A DNA stretch of 64,000 nucleotides, taken from Gordonia asplenii. GTDB lineage: Bacteria; Actinomycetota; Actinomycetes; Mycobacteriales; Mycobacteriaceae. The position numbers and the translations under genes were made by a program. Below are positions 8,637-17,665 of this stretch, piece by piece. Each line of letters opens with the position of its first letter. Within the stretch, counting starts at the first letter, position 1. The notes beneath the pieces were generated by a model, which was given only the letters and a program-made list of their open reading frames with translations, had not been told where the DNA came from and did not search any database. The DNA lies in the NCBI RefSeq assembly GCF_012933505.1, contig NZ_JABBNB010000011.1, positions 62,001-126,000 of the forward strand, in the 5' to 3' direction.

Positions 8637-10784
8637 ATGAGTACAGACACACTGGCAGCGGCCGCGACCGAGGTCGATCCGATCAGCTTCGAGGTGATCC
8701 GCAACCGGCTCTCGGCGATCACCGAGGAGCAGGCGATCACCCTCAAATCGGTGTCGGGTTCCCCGGTGGTCACCGACGCCACCGACTTCAACGTCGGGAC
8801 CTACCTGTCCGACGGCTCGATCGTCACGATGGGCCCGCAGGTGCTGTTCCACTCCGGATCGATGGCGAGCGTCGTACGCAACATCATCGCCGATCGTTCG
8901 GACAACCCCGGCATCGCCGAGGGGGACATGTTCATCCTCAACAACCCGTACAAGGGCGCGCTGCATCAGCAGGACGTCTCCATCGTCGCTCCCGTCTTCC
9001 ACGACGGAGAGCGAGTTGCCTGGGTCGGCGCGTGTGCGCACCAGATCGATGTGGGCGGCCTGAATTTCGGCAGTTGGGCCTTCGGCGCGACCGAGATCCA
9101 GCAGGAGGCCATGTTGCTGTCGGGCGTGAAGATCGTGGAGAACAACGAGATCCGCGGTGACCTGTGGGACATGGTGATGGGGATGACCCGGATGCCGATG
9201 GCCGTGGGCCTGGATCTGAAGGCGATGATCGCGGCGAACCAGGTCGCCGCACGACGGCTGGGCGAGCTGTTCGAGCGCTACGGTCTCGACGTGGTGCTGC
9301 GGGTGATGCACCTCGAGATCGACCACGCGGAACAGCAGCTCCGGGATCGTCTGCGCGAACTGCCCGACGGCGTCTTCCGCGCCGTCGACTACCTCGAACA
9401 CGACGGACACACCAACGCGCTGTACGAGTTCCGGCTCACCGTGACCAAGTCCGACGACCACCTCGACTTCGATTTCACCGGTACCGATCCACAGGCCCCG
9501 GGATTCGTCAATTGCACGCGATCGGGACTGGTCGCCGGCGTCTTCACGGCGTTGCTCCCCACTCTCGCCCCGCGGATCAGCTGGAACGAAGGACTGTTCC
9601 GGCCGCTCACCATCACCGCGCCCGACGGCGTCATCTGCAACGCCACCTGGCCCGCGCCGGTCTCGTCGGCCACCATCTCGGCGGTGTGGGTGGTGCAGAA
9701 CGTGGCGTTGGCGGCGTTGTCGCGCCTCGCGGCCACCTCGCCCCTCACGGCGCAGGACTCCGCAGCGGTCACGAAGGGGTCGATGACAGCACTCGTGCTC
9801 AACGGCCGCGACCGCGACGGTCTCCCCTACGGCAACTTCCTCCTCGACTCCACAGCCGGCGGTGGCGGTGCATACCGAGATCACGACGGGCTCAACGGCT
9901 CCGGCGACTTCTGTGTCCCCCGCCCGGCGATCACCAACGTCGAGAGCCACGAGGCGAACGGCCCGATCCTGTTCCTCTATCGGTCGATCCTCACCGATAC
10001 CGGCGGTGCCGGGCAGTTCCGTGGCGGCGCCACCGTCGGCCTGGCGATCACGCCGCACGACACGGACGAACTGACCGCGATGATCGTCGGGCACGGTGTC
10101 GAGGTGCCCAACAGCATCGGCTTGTTCGGCGGTCTGGAGGGCTCGTGCAACCGCAATCAGCTCGTTCGCTGCGCCGGCGACAGCCCCGCGGGCCGGATTA
10201 CCTCCGTCGACGACCTGGAGCTGACCGGCGATGACCGGGAGGTGCTGGGCGCCAAGCCAGGCTTCCTCGCGCTGCGCCCCGGGGACACCCTGGCCTACAG
10301 CTTCCAGGGTGGCGGCGGGTACGGCGATCCACTCACCCGCGAGCCGAGAGCGGTGGCCACCGACGTCGAGCACGGATACGTCAGCGTCGAGGCCGCATCC
10401 GACCTGTACGGAGTGATCCTGGTGGACGGCCGGGTCGACGATCAGGCAACCTCAGCCCGCCGGGGCGAGATCCGTGCGGCGCGTGCCAGCGGGGCGCACG
10501 CGCGGACCGAGTCCGCCGCCGCGGGGCTGCCGATCGGGCCGTCGCTGATCAGGGCGGACGACGGCGTCGTTCACTGCCGGTGCGGTGCCGCGCTCGGCCC
10601 GTCGAACGACTGGCTGGCGGGAACGGTGCGCCGCGTGGTCGATCCGTTGGGCCACGGTTCGTTCCTCCGGCTTCACGAGGGCTTGGAGCTGCGCGAGTAC
10701 GCCTGCCCGGGTTGCGGCACGCTGCTCGACAGCGCCGTCGCCCGGCCGGGCGCGGCAGACACCCTCACCATCGAGCTGCGGTAG
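8637..10784 (+). CDS. HyuB-family subunit fused to a C-terminal zinc-ribbon (acetone carboxylase gamma-like) module
   Basis: The first ~560 residues are a HyuB/acetone-carboxylase-alpha-type domain (DPISFEVIRNRL at 15-26, NNPYKGALHQQDV, DSTAGGGGAYRDHDG). They are followed by a region of ~80 residues and a small module with CRCG at about 646-649 and CPGCG at about 690-694. That module resembles the metal-binding ribbon of small gamma subunits of acetone and acetophenone carboxylases. Fusion of B and gamma functions suggests a carboxylase-like complex with HyuA. AGGAGACC precedes the ATG. The metal and the reaction are inferred. Confidence 0.85.
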   Translation: MSTDTLAAAATEVDPISFEVIRNRLSAITEEQAITLKSVSGSPVVTDATDFNVGTYLSDGSIVTMGPQVLFHSGSMASVVRNIIADRSDNPGIAEGDMFILNNPYKGALHQQDVSIVAPVFHDGERVAWVGACAHQIDVGGLNFGSWAFGATEIQQEAMLLSGVKIVENNEIRGDLWDMVMGMTRMPMAVGLDLKAMIAANQVAARRLGELFERYGLDVVLRVMHLEIDHAEQQLRDRLRELPDGVFRAVDYLEHDGHTNALYEFRLTVTKSDDHLDFDFTGTDPQAPGFVNCTRSGLVAGVFTALLPTLAPRISWNEGLFRPLTITAPDGVICNATWPAPVSSATISAVWVVQNVALAALSRLAATSPLTAQDSAAVTKGSMTALVLNGRDRDGLPYGNFLLDSTAGGGGAYRDHDGLNGSGDFCVPRPAITNVESHEANGPILFLYRSILTDTGGAGQFRGGATVGLAITPHDTDELTAMIVGHGVEVPNSIGLFGGLEGSCNRNQLVRCAGDSPAGRITSVDDLELTGDDREVLGAKPGFLALRPGDTLAYSFQGGGGYGDPLTREPRAVATDVEHGYVSVEAASDLYGVILVDGRVDDQATSARRGEIRAARASGAHARTESAAAGLPIGPSLIRADDGVVHCRCGAALGPSNDWLAGTVRRVVDPLGHGSFLRLHEGLELREYACPGCGTLLDSAVARPGAADTLTIELR

Positions 10785-10792
10785 GAGGCACC

Positions 10793-11914
10793 ATGTCTGT
10801 GCGCACCTTCAGCGCCCCGACGCGGGTCGTGGCGGGGCTGGGAAGCCTCGACCGCCTCGACGCGGAACTGGCGAGCCTGCCCGGCCCCACCGCGGTCGTC
10901 GCCGATTCCGGGCTGGCCGATATCGGGCTGCTGGCGGAGCTCCTCGGCCACGTCGACGAGAGCCGGATCGGCACCACGGCGTTGGTCGATCCCGACCCCG
11001 ACCTCGCCGCAGTCGAGGCCGCCGCCGACGCGGCGCGATCGGCCGGCTGCGCAAGCGTGCTCGCCGTGGGCGGCGGGTCGGGACTCGGCGCGGCGAAGGC
11101 CGTGTCGATCCAGCTCACCAGCCCCGGACCGATCACCGCCTACGAGGGCACGGGCCGGGTCCCACGACTCCCCGCACCGACGGTTGCCGTCCCAACCACC
11201 GCCGGCAGCGGCAGCGAGGTGTCGAACGCCCTGGTCTTGCACGAGCCCGGCCGCGACCGGGAGATCATCGTGCGCGGCCCGGGATGCGAGCCGTGCACTG
11301 CGATCCTCGATGGGACGATCTTGCGACGGTTGCCGCGCCTGCCGATGCTGTATGCGGGCCTCGACGCACTCACCCACGCATTGGAATCGTTGTGGGCCAA
11401 CGGCTCCACCGTGTTCACCGAGTCGCTCGCGATCCGCGCCGCGCACGAGATCCTGGCGACGCTGCCGGTGGCCGTCGCGGGTGCCGGGAGCGCGAATGCC
11501 GACGGCGACAACGACGCCGCGCTGCAGCGGCTACTCGAGGCCAGCACCGCAGCCAACCTGGCCTGCGGCAACAGTGGCCTCGGCCTGGTGCACGCCCTAT
11601 CGGCGTCGGTCCAGGTCACCCTGCCGCACGGGTTGCAGAACGGAGTCCTGTTACCGCGGGTGGCCGAACTCAACCGGTCCGCGGTTTCGCCGGACGCCGC
11701 TGATCTGATCGACCGGCTACCCGCACTGTACGAAGTGCTCGGATTCCACCCGCAATTCGACAGTGCCACAGTCGGCGAACGACAGATCGCATCGATGATC
11801 GCCGCAAGCACCGGACACCCCTTCCGCATCAACAACCGCAAGGATTTCACCGACGACCAGTTGCACGAGTTACTCACGCGGTCGATCGGTTCCGGCGAGG
11901 AGCTATTGCCATGA
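10793..11914 (+). CDS. Iron-containing (group III) alcohol dehydrogenase / maleylacetate reductase-like
   Basis: A 373-residue protein with the group III ADH layout: an N-terminal NAD-binding half with VGGGSGLGAAKAV (about residues 98-110), VPTTAGSGSEVS, and a C-terminal metal half with ALTHALE and LPHG, which supply the iron-binding His residues. It starts 8 bp after hyuB with GGAGG ahead of the ATG, and its stop overlaps the next ATG (ATGA). It should interconvert an alcohol (or reduce an activated alkene acid, as maleylacetate reductases do) and an aldehyde or ketone within the same pathway. Maleylacetate reductase is an alternative. Confidence 0.84.
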   Translation: MSVRTFSAPTRVVAGLGSLDRLDAELASLPGPTAVVADSGLADIGLLAELLGHVDESRIGTTALVDPDPDLAAVEAAADAARSAGCASVLAVGGGSGLGAAKAVSIQLTSPGPITAYEGTGRVPRLPAPTVAVPTTAGSGSEVSNALVLHEPGRDREIIVRGPGCEPCTAILDGTILRRLPRLPMLYAGLDALTHALESLWANGSTVFTESLAIRAAHEILATLPVAVAGAGSANADGDNDAALQRLLEASTAANLACGNSGLGLVHALSASVQVTLPHGLQNGVLLPRVAELNRSAVSPDAADLIDRLPALYEVLGFHPQFDSATVGERQIASMIAASTGHPFRINNRKDFTDDQLHELLTRSIGSGEELLP

Positions 11915-13413
11915 CGAAGCCCCCTCAGCGCGGCGGACACGCCGCCTACCACGACCGGATCGCGGCGCTGGCCGACCACCCGTGGCGGCTCCTGATCGGC
12001 GGCGACCTTCGTCCCGCTGCCGACGGTGCGACCTTCACCACGTCGGACCCGTTCACCGAATCGCCCCTTGCGCAGGTTCCCGATGCGACGCCGGAGGACG
12101 TGGACGCTGCCGTCGACGCGGCCACCGCCGCCCGCGCCCAGTGGCGAGCGGTTCCCCCGACCGATCGGGCCGCGCTGGTGCTGCGCTTCGCCGACCTGAT
12201 CGAGAGTCATGCCGACGAGCTCGCGTTCCTGGACAGCGTCGACGCCGGGTCCCCGATCAGCAACGCACGATTCGATGTACAGATCGCGCTCCAGCAGATG
12301 CGGATGTTCGCCGGATTCGCGCTGGAGATGAAGGGGCAGACTATTCCCGCCTCCAACGCGCTGCACGTGACGGTCCGCGAGCCCGTGGGTGTGGTCGCCA
12401 AGATCTGGCCGTACAACCACCCGCTGATGTTCGCGTGCCGCATGGCGGCACCGCTCGTCGCCGGCAACCCCGTCGTGGGAAAGCCGCCGGAGGCCGCTCC
12501 CCTGTCCACGCTGCGGCTCGGTGAGCTTGCCGCGCAGGTGTTCCCGGCCGGCGTCGTGAACATCGTCGTCGGCGATGGTCCGGCGACACCCGACCGCCTC
12601 GTGCGCCACCGTGCTGTGCGCCGCATCGGGTTCATCGGCTCGGAGCCGACCGGACGCGCGATCCAACGCGCGGCCGCGGAGTCCGCGGTCAAACATGTGA
12701 CGTTGGAGCTCGGCGGCAAGAACGCGATGGTCGTTTTCGCCGACAGCGACATCGAGTCCGCGGCCGCGGGGGCCGTGTTCGGGATGAACTTCACCTGGTC
12801 CGGGCAGTCCTGTGGCTCCAACTCGCGGCTACTGGTGCAACGCCCCATCTACGAGGCCGTCATCGACCGCGTCGCGGAACTGGTGCGCGAGAGGACGATC
12901 GGCGATCCGCTCGACGAGGCCACCGAACAGGGCACCATGATCAACCGGGCCCAGTACGAGAAATCCCTGTCCTACATCGACGTCGCACTTGCCGAGGGCG
13001 CGCGGCTGATTACCGGCGGCGGGCGCCCCGAGGGCGACCGGTGTGCCACCGGCTATTTCGTCGCCCCGACGGTGTTCGCGGACGTCGACCCCGGAGCGCG
13101 GATCGCACGCGAAGAGGTCTTCGGCCCGGTGCTCTCCGTCATCCCGTTCGACACCGAGGAGGAGGCGGTGGAGATCGCCAACTCCGTCGACTACGGGCTC
13201 ACCGCGAGCGTATGGACTTGCGACCTGAACCGAGCGCATCGAGTGACCCGCGACTTCGAGGCCGGCCACACCTGGATCAACGGGTCATCGACGCATTTCC
13301 CGAATGTCCCGTATGGCGGCGTCAAGGGATCGGGTGTCGGAGGCAAGGAGGAGTGCCTCGAGGAACTCCTGAGCTACACCGACGAGAAGGTCGTCAACAT
13401 CATGTTCCGCTGA
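11911..13413 (+). CDS. Aldehyde dehydrogenase (betaine-aldehyde-type)
   Basis: A full-length 500-residue ALDH. Visible motifs: the cofactor segment KIWPYNHPL, the catalytic Glu in LELGGKNAM (about residue 269), the catalytic Cys in WSGQSCGSN (about residue 302), and EEVFGPVLSV near the C terminus. It oxidises an aldehyde to the acid with NAD(P). It overlaps the iron alcohol dehydrogenase by 4 bp, so an alcohol-to-acid sequence within one operon is likely. The specific aldehyde is unknown. Confidence 0.92.
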   Translation: MTKPPQRGGHAAYHDRIAALADHPWRLLIGGDLRPAADGATFTTSDPFTESPLAQVPDATPEDVDAAVDAATAARAQWRAVPPTDRAALVLRFADLIESHADELAFLDSVDAGSPISNARFDVQIALQQMRMFAGFALEMKGQTIPASNALHVTVREPVGVVAKIWPYNHPLMFACRMAAPLVAGNPVVGKPPEAAPLSTLRLGELAAQVFPAGVVNIVVGDGPATPDRLVRHRAVRRIGFIGSEPTGRAIQRAAAESAVKHVTLELGGKNAMVVFADSDIESAAAGAVFGMNFTWSGQSCGSNSRLLVQRPIYEAVIDRVAELVRERTIGDPLDEATEQGTMINRAQYEKSLSYIDVALAEGARLITGGGRPEGDRCATGYFVAPTVFADVDPGARIAREEVFGPVLSVIPFDTEEEAVEIANSVDYGLTASVWTCDLNRAHRVTRDFEAGHTWINGSSTHFPNVPYGGVKGSGVGGKEECLEELLSYTDEKVVNIMFR

Positions 13414-13461
13414 GCCCGCCGACCCACCTCCCACCCACGAATCGACCGATAGGAAAATCTC

Positions 13462-14166
13462 ATGACCAGCACCGAGGACAGCCTGCGCAGCACCGTCGCC
13501 ACGTCCGCCCGCATCTTGGCCGCGACCGGCGCGGGCGACCTGATCTGGGGCCACGTCAGCGCCCGGGACCCCGCGGGCCGGGGCGCCTGGCTCAAGCAGG
13601 CCTCGTACGGCCTCGACGAGATCACCCCGGAGCGCGTGCATCTGGTCTCGCCCGCCGGCGACGTTCTCGACGGCGGCGGTCAGCGCCACAGCGAGTACCC
13701 GATCCACACCGAAGTGCTGGCGGCCCGACCGGACGTGGGCGGTGTGGTCCACGTACACAGCCGCTACGCCGTGGCGCTAGCCGCCGCTGCCGCCGAGTTG
13801 CTGCCGGTCAGCCACGAGGCCAACTACTTCGCCGAGCATGGAGTCCCCCGGTTCACCGACACCGCGGACCTGATTCTCACCCAGGACCTGGGTCGCAGCG
13901 TGGCGCGCGCCCTCGGCGACGCTCAGGCACTGTTCCTCGTCAACCACGGAATCGTCACCGTCGGACCCGATCTGGAGACCGCCACCGTGGCTGCGGTGAT
14001 CCTCGACCGCGCGTGTCAACAGCAACTGACCACGCTCGGTTACGGCGGCACGCCCAGTTGGTCGGATCCGGAGGAGTCCCGAGCCAAGTGCGAGCACATC
14101 TACTCGGACGAGGCGCAACATCAGGTGTGGGACTACCTCGCTCGCCGTCTCGATCCCATCGCATAA
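13462..14166 (+). CDS. Class II aldolase/adducin-family protein
   Basis: A 234-residue protein with the class II aldolase metal motif. HVHSRY (about residues 94-99) gives two zinc ligands and NHGI (about 156-159) gives the third; YPIHTEVL lies just ahead. Family members cleave or epimerise phosphorylated or hydroxy-acid substrates with zinc. The gene is last in the hydantoinase-type operon, 48 bp after the aldehyde dehydrogenase, with a GGAAAA ribosome site. A lyase or decarboxylase acting on a hydroxy acid is plausible. Confidence 0.83.
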   Translation: MTSTEDSLRSTVATSARILAATGAGDLIWGHVSARDPAGRGAWLKQASYGLDEITPERVHLVSPAGDVLDGGGQRHSEYPIHTEVLAARPDVGGVVHVHSRYAVALAAAAAELLPVSHEANYFAEHGVPRFTDTADLILTQDLGRSVARALGDAQALFLVNHGIVTVGPDLETATVAAVILDRACQQQLTTLGYGGTPSWSDPEESRAKCEHIYSDEAQHQVWDYLARRLDPIA

Positions 14167-14180
14167 CGACCTGCGGCCGA

Positions 14181-14200
14181 TCTCCCCCACGCGGGGGAGA
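14181..14200 (+). terminator. Hairpin after the hydantoinase/aldolase operon
   Basis: TCTCCCCC-acgc-GGGGGAGA forms a perfect 8-bp GC-rich stem with a 4-nt loop, 15 nt after the aldolase stop. There is no U-tract, as is common for actinobacterial terminators. Confidence 0.6.
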
Positions 14201-14243
14201 CGAAATCAGCCGCGCGCACGATGTTTCGGACTCGCGCTGTCCA

Positions 14244-14249
14244 TACCGT
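14244..14249 (+). promoter_or_regulatory. -10 box TACCGT of the hydroxylase-family gene (leaderless)
   Basis: TACCGT ends 7 nt before the ATG at 14257. This favours that start over the upstream in-frame ATG at 14221, which would lie ahead of the promoter. Confidence 0.5.
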
Positions 14250-14256
14250 TATTCCC

Positions 14257-15165
14257 ATGGACGCAACAACAACACTCCTCATCGCAGCAGTTCCCGCATT
14301 CATCGTGCTCTCGGTCGTCGAATGGATCGACGAGCGGCGCGACCCCGACAACGCCAACGCGAGAGACGACGGCTCAGGGCGCTCGTCCGGTTTCCTGCGC
14401 GACTACGCCGGCAACTGGGCCACCTACCTGATCAACTCCGCGGTGAAGATGGTCACCCAGTATGTGCTCCCGTTCTCCACCATCGTCATCGCCTCCGCCC
14501 TGACCCCGCTGCATCTGTCCGCCCGACATTGGTGGGTATGGGTGCTGGGCCTGATCGTGACCGACTTCTGCTACTACTGGGCACATCGGGCCGATCACCG
14601 GGTCCGGCTGCTCTGGGCCGCGCACAGCGTTCACCACTCGAGCACTCACTTCAACATGTCCACCAACCTGCGTTTGCCCTGGTTCCACCCGGTGTCCTAC
14701 ACATTGCGCAGCCTCGCATGGCTACCCGCGGCCTTGCTCGGATTCCCGGTCTGGTTGATCTTCCTGCTGAACACTGCCGGACTGATCTTCCAGCTTCCGT
14801 GCCACACCCAGCGCATCGGCAAACTCTGGGCGCCGTGGGAGTTCTTGTTCAACACTCCGTCGCATCACCGCGTGCACCACGGTTCCAATCAGCCGTACAT
14901 CGATAAGAACTACGGCGGTGTGTTCATCATCTGGGACCGCATCTTCGGCTCGTACGCCGAGGAGACCGAACCCGTTCGGTACGGACTCATCCACGACATC
15001 GAGACCCAGAACCCGATCAAATACAACTACCTGGAGACGATCAACATGCTCCGCGACTCCGCACACGCCCGCACCTGGCGCGGCCGCCTCGGATACATCT
15101 TCGGCCCTCCCGGATTCATCGAGGCGAAGGGCGAGACCGCGCGCCGTGACTCCGTCGCAGTCTGA
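14257..15165 (+). CDS. Sterol desaturase / fatty acid hydroxylase-superfamily membrane protein
   Basis: A 302-residue membrane protein with several hydrophobic spans and the full set of di-iron His clusters: HRADH (H-x3-H), HSVHH (H-x2-HH) and HHRVHHG (H-x2-HH). These enzymes use O2 and a di-iron site to hydroxylate or desaturate lipids at the membrane; the substrate class (sterol, carotenoid or fatty acid) cannot be told. The start is the ATG at 14257, chosen from the -10 box. It is a single gene after the operon terminator. Confidence 0.86.
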   Translation: MDATTTLLIAAVPAFIVLSVVEWIDERRDPDNANARDDGSGRSSGFLRDYAGNWATYLINSAVKMVTQYVLPFSTIVIASALTPLHLSARHWWVWVLGLIVTDFCYYWAHRADHRVRLLWAAHSVHHSSTHFNMSTNLRLPWFHPVSYTLRSLAWLPAALLGFPVWLIFLLNTAGLIFQLPCHTQRIGKLWAPWEFLFNTPSHHRVHHGSNQPYIDKNYGGVFIIWDRIFGSYAEETEPVRYGLIHDIETQNPIKYNYLETINMLRDSAHARTWRGRLGYIFGPPGFIEAKGETARRDSVAV

Positions 15166-15217
15166 CGGAGCCGGCCCGGCCCGGCCGGTCATGCGGCAGA
15201 CGTACGCGCCTCGGCGC

Positions 15218-15223
15218 TATAGT
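15218..15223 (+). promoter_or_regulatory. -10 box TATAGT of the two-component operon (leaderless)
   Basis: A consensus TATAGT ends 8 nt before the kinase ATG at 15232, so a leaderless transcript is likely. Confidence 0.55.
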
Positions 15224-15231
15224 CGTCTGCC

Positions 15232-16389
15232 ATGACCGTGTCGGGCCTCGCTGTCGTGCGGCGATCGCTGGAACGGCAATCACTGCTCGTCGGTGTACTC
15301 GCCGCGGTTGTCGATGTGGCTGTCTTCGTGTCGTCGGGGATCGTCTCCGCGGCACCGCTGGCCGGCTTGACGATGTCGTTCCTGCTGGCCGCGGCCGATC
15401 TCACGCTGGCTGCGCGTCCGCGAACCACGGCGGCGGTCGCCGTGATCCAGGTGATGACCCGGATCGCCGCATGTCTCCTACTCAGCCGCTATGGTGCAGC
15501 CGGTGCGATCGGCGACGTGGGCATCCTGGTCGCGGGCTACCGGGCCGGCGCCTGGCTGTCCGACCGGGCGTCCACGGTGGTGGTACCCGTACTGGTGGCG
15601 GGAGTCTCCGGAGCAGCTCTGATCAACGGCGCCGCTCATTCCTGGTGGATGGTGCTCGCTATCGCAGTGTCGAACGCGGTAATCCCCTGGCTGGTCGGTC
15701 GATACACCGCCGCGGGTGGTGCGTACGTGACGAAGCTGGAACTGCAGCGCCAGCGCAACCGTGCCGATCTCGAGCGTGCACTCGCCGACGAGCGGGAGGC
15801 CATCGCCCGCGACCTGCACGACGTGATCTCGCATCACGTCAGCGCCATCGGAATCCACGCGGGGGCCGCCCGGATGGCACTGCCGACCGATGCGGAGGCG
15901 TCGATCCGGTCGCTGCGAGCGGTCGAGACATCGAGCAGGGCCGCGATGATGGACCTCCGGCGGCAACTGGACCTGCTGCATGGCCGCTCCGCCGCCGGCG
16001 ACCGTCAGCCCGGTCTCGCCGATATCGCCGAGCTGGTCGATTCGGTGCGGCGGACGGGTCTGAGTGTGGAGCTCGATCTTCCGTCGTCCGCGGTGCACCT
16101 GCCGGCGTCGTTGGACGTCACGGTGTACCGGATCGTGCAGGAACTGCTCACCAACGCACTGCGCCACGGCGACGGCACCGCGCGGCTGCAGATCCGCAGC
16201 AGTGGGGCGGAGATCTCGATCGTCGAGACCAATTCCGTTGCGGCGCAAGCCTATACCGGTGAATCGTCGCATCGCGGTCTCGACGGCATACGGCGACGTG
16301 CACAGTTGTTCGACGGCCGGGTCGAGTGCGGCCCCGACCCGCTCGGGGCCTGGCGGAGCGCCGTCACCATTCCGATTGGAGCAACATGA
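15232..16389 (+). CDS. NarL-type sensor histidine kinase
   Basis: A 385-residue kinase. The first ~160 residues are hydrophobic (about five membrane spans with short loops), so it probably senses the membrane or uses few external residues. A short coiled linker leads to the HisKA_3 domain with the phospho-acceptor in AIARDLHDVISHHVS. The ATPase domain has the N-box QELLTNALRHG and ends in GLDGIRRRAQLFDG. The usual DxGxG box is replaced by a region around IVETNS, so ATP binding may be atypical. It overlaps the response regulator by 4 bp (ATGA). Confidence 0.87.
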   Translation: MTVSGLAVVRRSLERQSLLVGVLAAVVDVAVFVSSGIVSAAPLAGLTMSFLLAAADLTLAARPRTTAAVAVIQVMTRIAACLLLSRYGAAGAIGDVGILVAGYRAGAWLSDRASTVVVPVLVAGVSGAALINGAAHSWWMVLAIAVSNAVIPWLVGRYTAAGGAYVTKLELQRQRNRADLERALADEREAIARDLHDVISHHVSAIGIHAGAARMALPTDAEASIRSLRAVETSSRAAMMDLRRQLDLLHGRSAAGDRQPGLADIAELVDSVRRTGLSVELDLPSSAVHLPASLDVTVYRIVQELLTNALRHGDGTARLQIRSSGAEISIVETNSVAAQAYTGESSHRGLDGIRRRAQLFDGRVECGPDPLGAWRSAVTIPIGAT

Positions 16390-17048
16390 CCGAGCCGATC
16401 CGGGTGCTGATCGCCGACGATCACGCCATGTTCCGTGCGGGGCTGCGAACGGTGATCGATGCCTGTCCCGACACCACCTGCGTCGGCGAGGCGGGCGACG
16501 GTCGAGCGGCGATCGACGAGGTGCTCCGGACTCGACCGGACGTCGCCGTCCTCGATGTGCGAATGCCCAAACTCGACGGGGTCGCCGCCGTCGGACCGAT
16601 CGTCGACGCGACCTCCGTCCGGGTGCTGATGCTGACCACCTACGACAGCGAGGAAGTCCTTGCGAACGCGCTCCGGGCGGGCGCGGCGGGGTTCCTGCTG
16701 AAATCGTCACCACCGGAGGAACTCATCGGCGCCATCCGCGTCGTGGCCCGTGGCGACTCCGTCATCGATCCCGTGATGACAAAGCGCCTGGCCACCAGGG
16801 TCGCCGAGACGTTAGCGCCGGTACCGGTCCCGGCCGCGGTGTCGACGCTCACCGCCCGCGAGTACGAAGTGCTACTCCTGCTCGCCGACGCTCTGAGCAA
16901 CGCCGAGATCGCCGCTGTCTTGTTCGTCGGGGAACAGACCGTGAAGACGCATGTTTCCCATATCCTCGCGAAACTCGGGGTCCGCGACCGTATCCACGCC
17001 GTCGTCTACGCCCACCGTCACCGACTGACCGAGCAGCCCCGCCCCTAA
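16386..17048 (+). CDS. LuxR/NarL-family response regulator
   Basis: A 220-residue protein. The receiver domain has the acidic pair in LIADDH, the phospho-acceptor Asp57 in VLDVRMP and the conserved Lys in FLLKSS. The C-terminal LuxR-type helix-turn-helix reads LTAREYEVLLLLADALSNAEIA in context (about residues 157-178), with the recognition helix near VGEQTVKTHVSHI. It is translationally coupled to the kinase and is its cognate partner. Targets are unknown; no obvious dependent gene is adjacent. Confidence 0.93.
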   Translation: MTEPIRVLIADDHAMFRAGLRTVIDACPDTTCVGEAGDGRAAIDEVLRTRPDVAVLDVRMPKLDGVAAVGPIVDATSVRVLMLTTYDSEEVLANALRAGAAGFLLKSSPPEELIGAIRVVARGDSVIDPVMTKRLATRVAETLAPVPVPAAVSTLTAREYEVLLLLADALSNAEIAAVLFVGEQTVKTHVSHILAKLGVRDRIHAVVYAHRHRLTEQPRP

Positions 17049-17175
17049 CCGGGCCTGCACAGTTGAGGCCGCTGATACGGCTCGGCACGCTCTACCGCTG
17101 GCTGATCGAGTGCCGTCGTGCGGGCGCAGATCGAATCCCGCCGATTGAGGTCGGCGGACAACAACTCGACAACTC

Positions 17176-17193
17176 TTCTGAAAAAGTTCAGAA
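17176..17193 (+). promoter_or_regulatory. Inverted repeat upstream of the antitoxin-like gene: candidate operator
   Basis: TTCTGAA-aaag-TTCAGAA has perfect 7-bp arms and ends 7 nt before the ATG at 17201. Phd/YefM-type antitoxins bind such palindromes to repress their own promoter. Confidence 0.5.
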
Positions 17194-17200
17194 TAGAGAT

Positions 17201-17656
17201 ATGGTCGCCGAAGTGCAGTGGAGTGAGTTACAGCGTGACCCCAAACAAGTCGCGAAGCTGGCCGAGACCGGGGCCGTACGCGTACGTAGACGCGATGGCG
17301 CTCCGCTCCTCCTTATCCGCGAGGACGACGAACGTTCTGTGATGAGCGGTGCGCTGGCGGCCGCACGCACGCTACGCACGGTTTTCGCGCACGTCTCCCC
17401 AGACGACCTCCTTGCGGGCCTGATTGACGAATTCTCGTGGCTGGACCTGCTTCCAGACGCCGACCAACGAGAGTTCCTCATCGAGTTCGTGCGCAGTTTC
17501 CAAACGTCTGCCGAGACCGGTCGGTGGGACCTCCTCGACCAGACCATGCTGGAATGGCGCAACACCGCTGCGGTGCATGCGGATTCAACGCTAGCGAAGA
17601 CGCTGGCGGAGCCGATCGTCGATGACCTCGGACCAGTTTCATCGCCTGTCGCCTGA
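17201..17656 (+). CDS. Phd/YefM-like antitoxin-type protein
   Basis: A 151-residue protein starting MVAEVQWSELQRDPKQVAKL. The first ~45 residues resemble the prevent-host-death fold (short basic strand, helix with DPKQVAKL, then AVRVRRRDGAPLLLIRED). The remaining acidic helical part would wrap a toxin. Base composition is less GC-biased than its neighbours. It faces the toxin-like gene tail to tail (9 bp between stops), which is unusual because antitoxin and toxin genes are normally co-directional. The function is inferred from fold resemblance and pairing, not proven. Confidence 0.6.
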   Translation: MVAEVQWSELQRDPKQVAKLAETGAVRVRRRDGAPLLLIREDDERSVMSGALAAARTLRTVFAHVSPDDLLAGLIDEFSWLDLLPDADQREFLIEFVRSFQTSAETGRWDLLDQTMLEWRNTAAVHADSTLAKTLAEPIVDDLGPVSSPVA

Positions 17657-17665
17657 GTGCAAGAC

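Noticed and set aside
14221..14256. A longer start (MFRTRAVHTVIP) for the hydroxylase-family protein
   Set aside because: It would place the promoter-like TACCGT box inside the gene and has no ribosome site.
15172..15190. GC palindromes (CCGGCCCGGCCCGGCCGG) before the two-component operon
   Set aside because: Low-complexity GC runs pair by chance; no terminator or operator feature supports it.
17095..17160. A tRNA-like stretch (GCGGG...CGAATCCCGCC) after the response regulator
   Set aside because: The pairing leaves a 12-nt loop and no acceptor, D or anticodon arms can be found, so it is not a tRNA or clear attachment site.
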